Part shown: one piece after another, positions 32,505-34,758 of the stretch
Position numbering within the stretch: the first letter of the stretch is position 1
How the letters are laid out: every line of letters begins with the position of its first letter
IMG/VR virus record: IMGVR_UViG_3300023184_000324
Location: 1 to 34,758 of that record
Strand: one strand, 5' to 3'
Length of the DNA stretch: 34,758 nt
Source of the DNA: a virus
Notes under the pieces: model-generated
Told to the model about the DNA's origin: nothing
Seen by the model: the letters and a program-made list of their open reading frames with translations, nothing else
Databases searched by the model: none
Made by a program: the position numbers and the translations under genes

Positions 32505-34064
32505 ATGAAAACACTAAACGATCAATATCAACTAATTAAAGGAGGTAAAGGACATAAAGGTATGTTCTTAACTGAAGCTAAACGTCAATTCCCAAACTAC
32601 GTTCGTACAGCTGCTTCATTTTCTGAGGCTGAAACTATTCTAAAACAACGTGGAGTAATTAATGAAGGAATTGTTAGTTTAGAACCAATTAATAATCCAT
32701 TCTCTACTAATAAAAAAGAATCATATGAGATTGCTTTTGAGGCATTTTTATCTGAAGCTAAGAAAAAAGAAAATGAGGATGAGAAAGTAAAAGCTATAGA
32801 GAAAAAACCATCTAAAAAAGTTAAAGAAGATGCAGATAAAAACTTTGATAACACAGATGAGAAAACCCCAGACAATATGATTTTTGATCAAATCATGATG
32901 GGTTACTATGCTGAAATGAAAGATCCTAAAAACTCTGAAAAAACAATGCAAGAGTTAAAAGATATCGTATTTAAAAACTTAGCAAAAGACTCTATTCACT
33001 ACACTAAAGAAGGACAATTTGGAGTTAAAGATTTAGGTTATTCAGTTGATCACCCAGGTTTGGGTGAGCCAAAAGAAGCTATAGGTGAATACAAAGCATC
33101 TGGATACGGTGATTTAAATGAAAATCAGCAACCCGTTAATGAATCAGAATCTAAATTACGTAAAGTAATTCGTGAGATGATTGATGAGGAAATTAAAGAA
33201 ATAATCAAAATCAACCCTGTAAAAGGTGGTGGTGGAAGACGAAATATTCCTTCTGATATAACTTTATCAACAAATATTATTAAAAGACTAGACCTATCAA
33301 ACCCAGGACCTAATGCTCCATCTTATAATGAATCAATAAAAATTCCTCATATTAAGATTGCTACTTCTAAAGAAGGTATTCCTTCTTTATTTATTTCTGA
33401 TTTTTTAGATATAGCTTTAAAAGGTATTACTCGAGGTAGAACTACAAGAGAAACTGAAGTAGCTAAAAATACTCTTCAAAAAATGCAAGGAGATATAACA
33501 GATAAAGATTGGTCAATGATTAGAGCACTAATTAAAAAATATTCTGAAACTAAGCCTATATCATATCCAACAGGAGAAGGAAAAACTGCTTTATATCATA
33601 AAGTTAATTTCCCATCTGACCCAACATCATTAGGAGATAAATTTGAAACTGGTTTTTCTTTAGATAAAACAGATAACGGACTTAAAATTAATCTACCTAG
33701 ACAAAAAAGTAAAGAAGATACTATGGAATCTTTAATGGAAAGTGTTGAAAAAGATTTGGCTCAAATTAATAAAGAAGCAGAACGTGAAATCATTGCTTCT
33801 AAATTAGAAAAAGTACAAGCATTAATTGATAAAAAACAATCTCAAATCTCAAAATTAGATGAGGATGAGGATATGAAAGCTTTAACTGATGATAAAAAAG
33901 TTAAAGAAATCCAAAAAGATATTAAAGCTTTAGAAAAAGCAAAAACTAAACTAGAAAAATTAGCTGGCAAAGGTAAAGATAAATCTAAAGAAGTAATTGA
34001 TGAAATGGATGAACTAGATGAAAATCCAGAACAAATGTATTTTGATATGGATTCTGATTACTAA
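32505..34064 (+). CDS. Putative prohead core/scaffold-like protein with several gp21-type sites
   Basis: A 519-residue protein directly before the prohead protease. Its first 85 residues hold three exact (L/I)-x-E-(A/G) sites: LTE24-Ala (GMFLTEAKRQF), INE54-Gly and LSE84-Ala (FLSEAKKKEN). A highly charged linker and a helix ESKLRKVIREMIDEEIKEI follow. A Gly-rich turn (VKGGGGRRN, near 240) opens a ~150-residue segment that looks globular (GIPSLFISDFLDIALKGITR, KDWSMIRALIKKYSETKPIS). The C-terminus is a long coiled coil (KDLAQINKEAEREIIASKLE, DIKALEKAKTKLEKLAGKGK). Charge, coiled coil and cleavage sites fit a core protein that gp21 degrades, as with T4 gp22 and gp67; this is inference. Confidence 0.55.
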   Translation: MKTLNDQYQLIKGGKGHKGMFLTEAKRQFPNYVRTAASFSEAETILKQRGVINEGIVSLEPINNPFSTNKKESYEIAFEAFLSEAKKKENEDEKVKAIEKKPSKKVKEDADKNFDNTDEKTPDNMIFDQIMMGYYAEMKDPKNSEKTMQELKDIVFKNLAKDSIHYTKEGQFGVKDLGYSVDHPGLGEPKEAIGEYKASGYGDLNENQQPVNESESKLRKVIREMIDEEIKEIIKINPVKGGGGRRNIPSDITLSTNIIKRLDLSNPGPNAPSYNESIKIPHIKIATSKEGIPSLFISDFLDIALKGITRGRTTRETEVAKNTLQKMQGDITDKDWSMIRALIKKYSETKPISYPTGEGKTALYHKVNFPSDPTSLGDKFETGFSLDKTDNGLKINLPRQKSKEDTMESLMESVEKDLAQINKEAEREIIASKLEKVQALIDKKQSQISKLDEDEDMKALTDDKKVKEIQKDIKALEKAKTKLEKLAGKGKDKSKEVIDEMDELDENPEQMYFDMDSDY

Positions 34065-34076
34065 GAAATTTAAAAC

Positions 34077-34685
34077 ATGAGCAAACAAGTATTAATAGAA
34101 ACTAATCTTTTTCAAACCTCTCCCATCTCACTAGTTGAAGGGAAGGTTTCTGGAAGAGGAAATCCATTAGTGGAAGGAATTTTAGCTACAGCCGAAATTA
34201 AAAACGGTAATGGTAGGTATTACTCTAAAGATCTATGGGAACGGGAAATAAATAAATACATGGGCTCCGTTCGAGAAAAACGCGCATTAGGTGAGTTAGA
34301 CCACCCTGAGTCATCCATCATTAACCTAAAAAATGTATCGCATAATATCGCAGAACTATGGTGGAATGGAGATAAAGTAATGGGTAAAATAGAAATCCTA
34401 CCTACCCCATCAGGTAACATTTTAAAAGCACTTATTGAAAGTGGAATTACAGTTGGAGTTTCATCTCGTGGTATGGGTTCACTTCAAGAAAAAGATGGTG
34501 TATTGGAGGTACAGGATGATTTTGAGTTACTATGTTGGGATTTTGTATCAACCCCATCAAATCCAGATTCATGGATAAAACCACTAAATGAGGGAAAATC
34601 ACATGTATTTAACAATGAATATTCTAAAGTAAATTCTGTAATTACCGAAATTTTATGTTCTCAAGGAACATGTCCTATATGGTAA
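34077..34685 (+). CDS. 21: Prohead core protease gp21-like
   Basis: A 202-residue serine protease of the T4 gp21 family (212 residues in T4), which matures the prohead by cutting core, capsid and internal proteins after (L/I)-x-E. The catalytic His is His76 in ALGELDHPESS and the nucleophile is Ser129 or Ser130 in GVSSRGMGS. Further family marks are GRYYSKDLWEREINKYMG, ELWWNGDKVMGKIEILPTPS and FELLCWDFVSTPSNPDSW. The C-terminal tail contains SVITEILCSQGTCPIW, with an ITE that may be a self-processing site. It follows the putative core gene by 12 bases and is closed by a strong terminator, so the scaffold and capsid genes expected next would need their own promoter. Confidence 0.9.
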   Translation: MSKQVLIETNLFQTSPISLVEGKVSGRGNPLVEGILATAEIKNGNGRYYSKDLWEREINKYMGSVREKRALGELDHPESSIINLKNVSHNIAELWWNGDKVMGKIEILPTPSGNILKALIESGITVGVSSRGMGSLQEKDGVLEVQDDFELLCWDFVSTPSNPDSWIKPLNEGKSHVFNNEYSKVNSVITEILCSQGTCPIW

Positions 34686-34707
34686 AACATAAATAAAAAC
34701 AATTTTG

Positions 34708-34732
34708 AGCCTGCTTTTTGCAGGCTTTTTTT
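34708..34732 (+). terminator. Rho-independent terminator after gp21
   Basis: AGCCTGC and GCAGGCT form a 7-bp G+C-rich stem around a TTTTT loop, followed by six more T. This is the strongest terminator in the window and ends the portal-to-protease unit. The last 26 bases after it hold nothing recognisable and end in seven C. Confidence 0.9.
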
Positions 34733-34758
34733 GTCCTTGCGACTTTGCATTCCCCCCC

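Noticed and set aside
32597-32951. Antisense Phe/Ser-rich ORFs opposite the core protein gene
   Set aside because: They are mirror products of the Lys/Glu-rich coding strand and have no independent support.
1-34758. CRISPR arrays, insertion sequences, integrase or attachment sites
   Set aside because: No regularly spaced direct repeats, no transposase or integrase motifs and no flanking inverted repeats were seen.

Overview
The window is a gene-dense, AT-rich piece of a tailed-phage genome. All recognisable genes lie on the + strand, most neighbours touch or overlap (ATGA and TAATG junctions), and no gap exceeds about 120 bases. Baseplate wedge gp6, terminase large subunit gp17, portal gp20 and prohead protease gp21 identify it as a T4-like myophage, divergent from T4 itself. 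The host is probably a Bacteroidota (Flavobacteriia-like) bacterium. Starts have A-rich leaders without Shine-Dalgarno sequences, there is a 56-residue histone H1/Hc1-like protein, and one membrane protein resembles a Bacteroides-phage family. Host assignment is inference.

Layout. (1) Bases 1-11136: tail/baseplate block with the C-terminal part of gp6, a 378-aa structural protein, a small coiled-coil protein, a 2002-aa wedge-like protein with a LamG-like domain, a 218-aa structural protein and two tandem paralogues. (2) 11144-14967: DNA metabolism and accessory genes (SegE-like GIY-YIG protein, primase, PD-(D/E)XK nuclease, HExxH metalloprotein, zinc-ribbon protein, membrane-anchored GAF-like protein). 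(3) 15013-21832: small conserved phage proteins, an Hc1-like gene, an EF-hand protein, a metallophosphoesterase/P-loop kinase pair, a ParB/Srx-like protein, an ADP-ribosyltransferase-like protein and zinc-binding proteins, closed by a terminator. (4) 21936-26971: accessory genes, including an FAD-dependent oxidoreductase and a P-loop NTPase, with terminators at 22978 and 26994. (5) 27043-34685: membrane coiled-coil protein, terminase, portal, three proteins in the T4 gp67/gp68 position, and the gp21 protease, closed by a strong terminator. Sheath (gp18) and tube (gp19) are absent between gp17 and gp20, and the scaffold and major capsid genes are not in the window.

The most interesting pattern is a possible head-packaging and processing system. 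Several otherwise unrelated accessory proteins begin with a short amphipathic leader such as MIKLIDILKEI, MERLRQLIKEAL or MDRLEKLLQEVL. Many of these and of the putative core proteins carry one or more (L/I)-x-E sites, often followed by A or G, as preferred by T4 gp21. Three unrelated proteins share L-[NSG]-E-A-K-K-K. By analogy with the T4 capsid-targeting sequence of internal proteins and Alt, this suggests that a cargo set (ADP-ribosyltransferase-like, ParB-like, zinc-binding and basic proteins) is packaged in the prohead, trimmed by gp21 and injected with the DNA. A second recurrent pattern is AATATTTATWAnTA, found 15-39 bases before at least eight gene starts and proposed here as a phage promoter or leader element.
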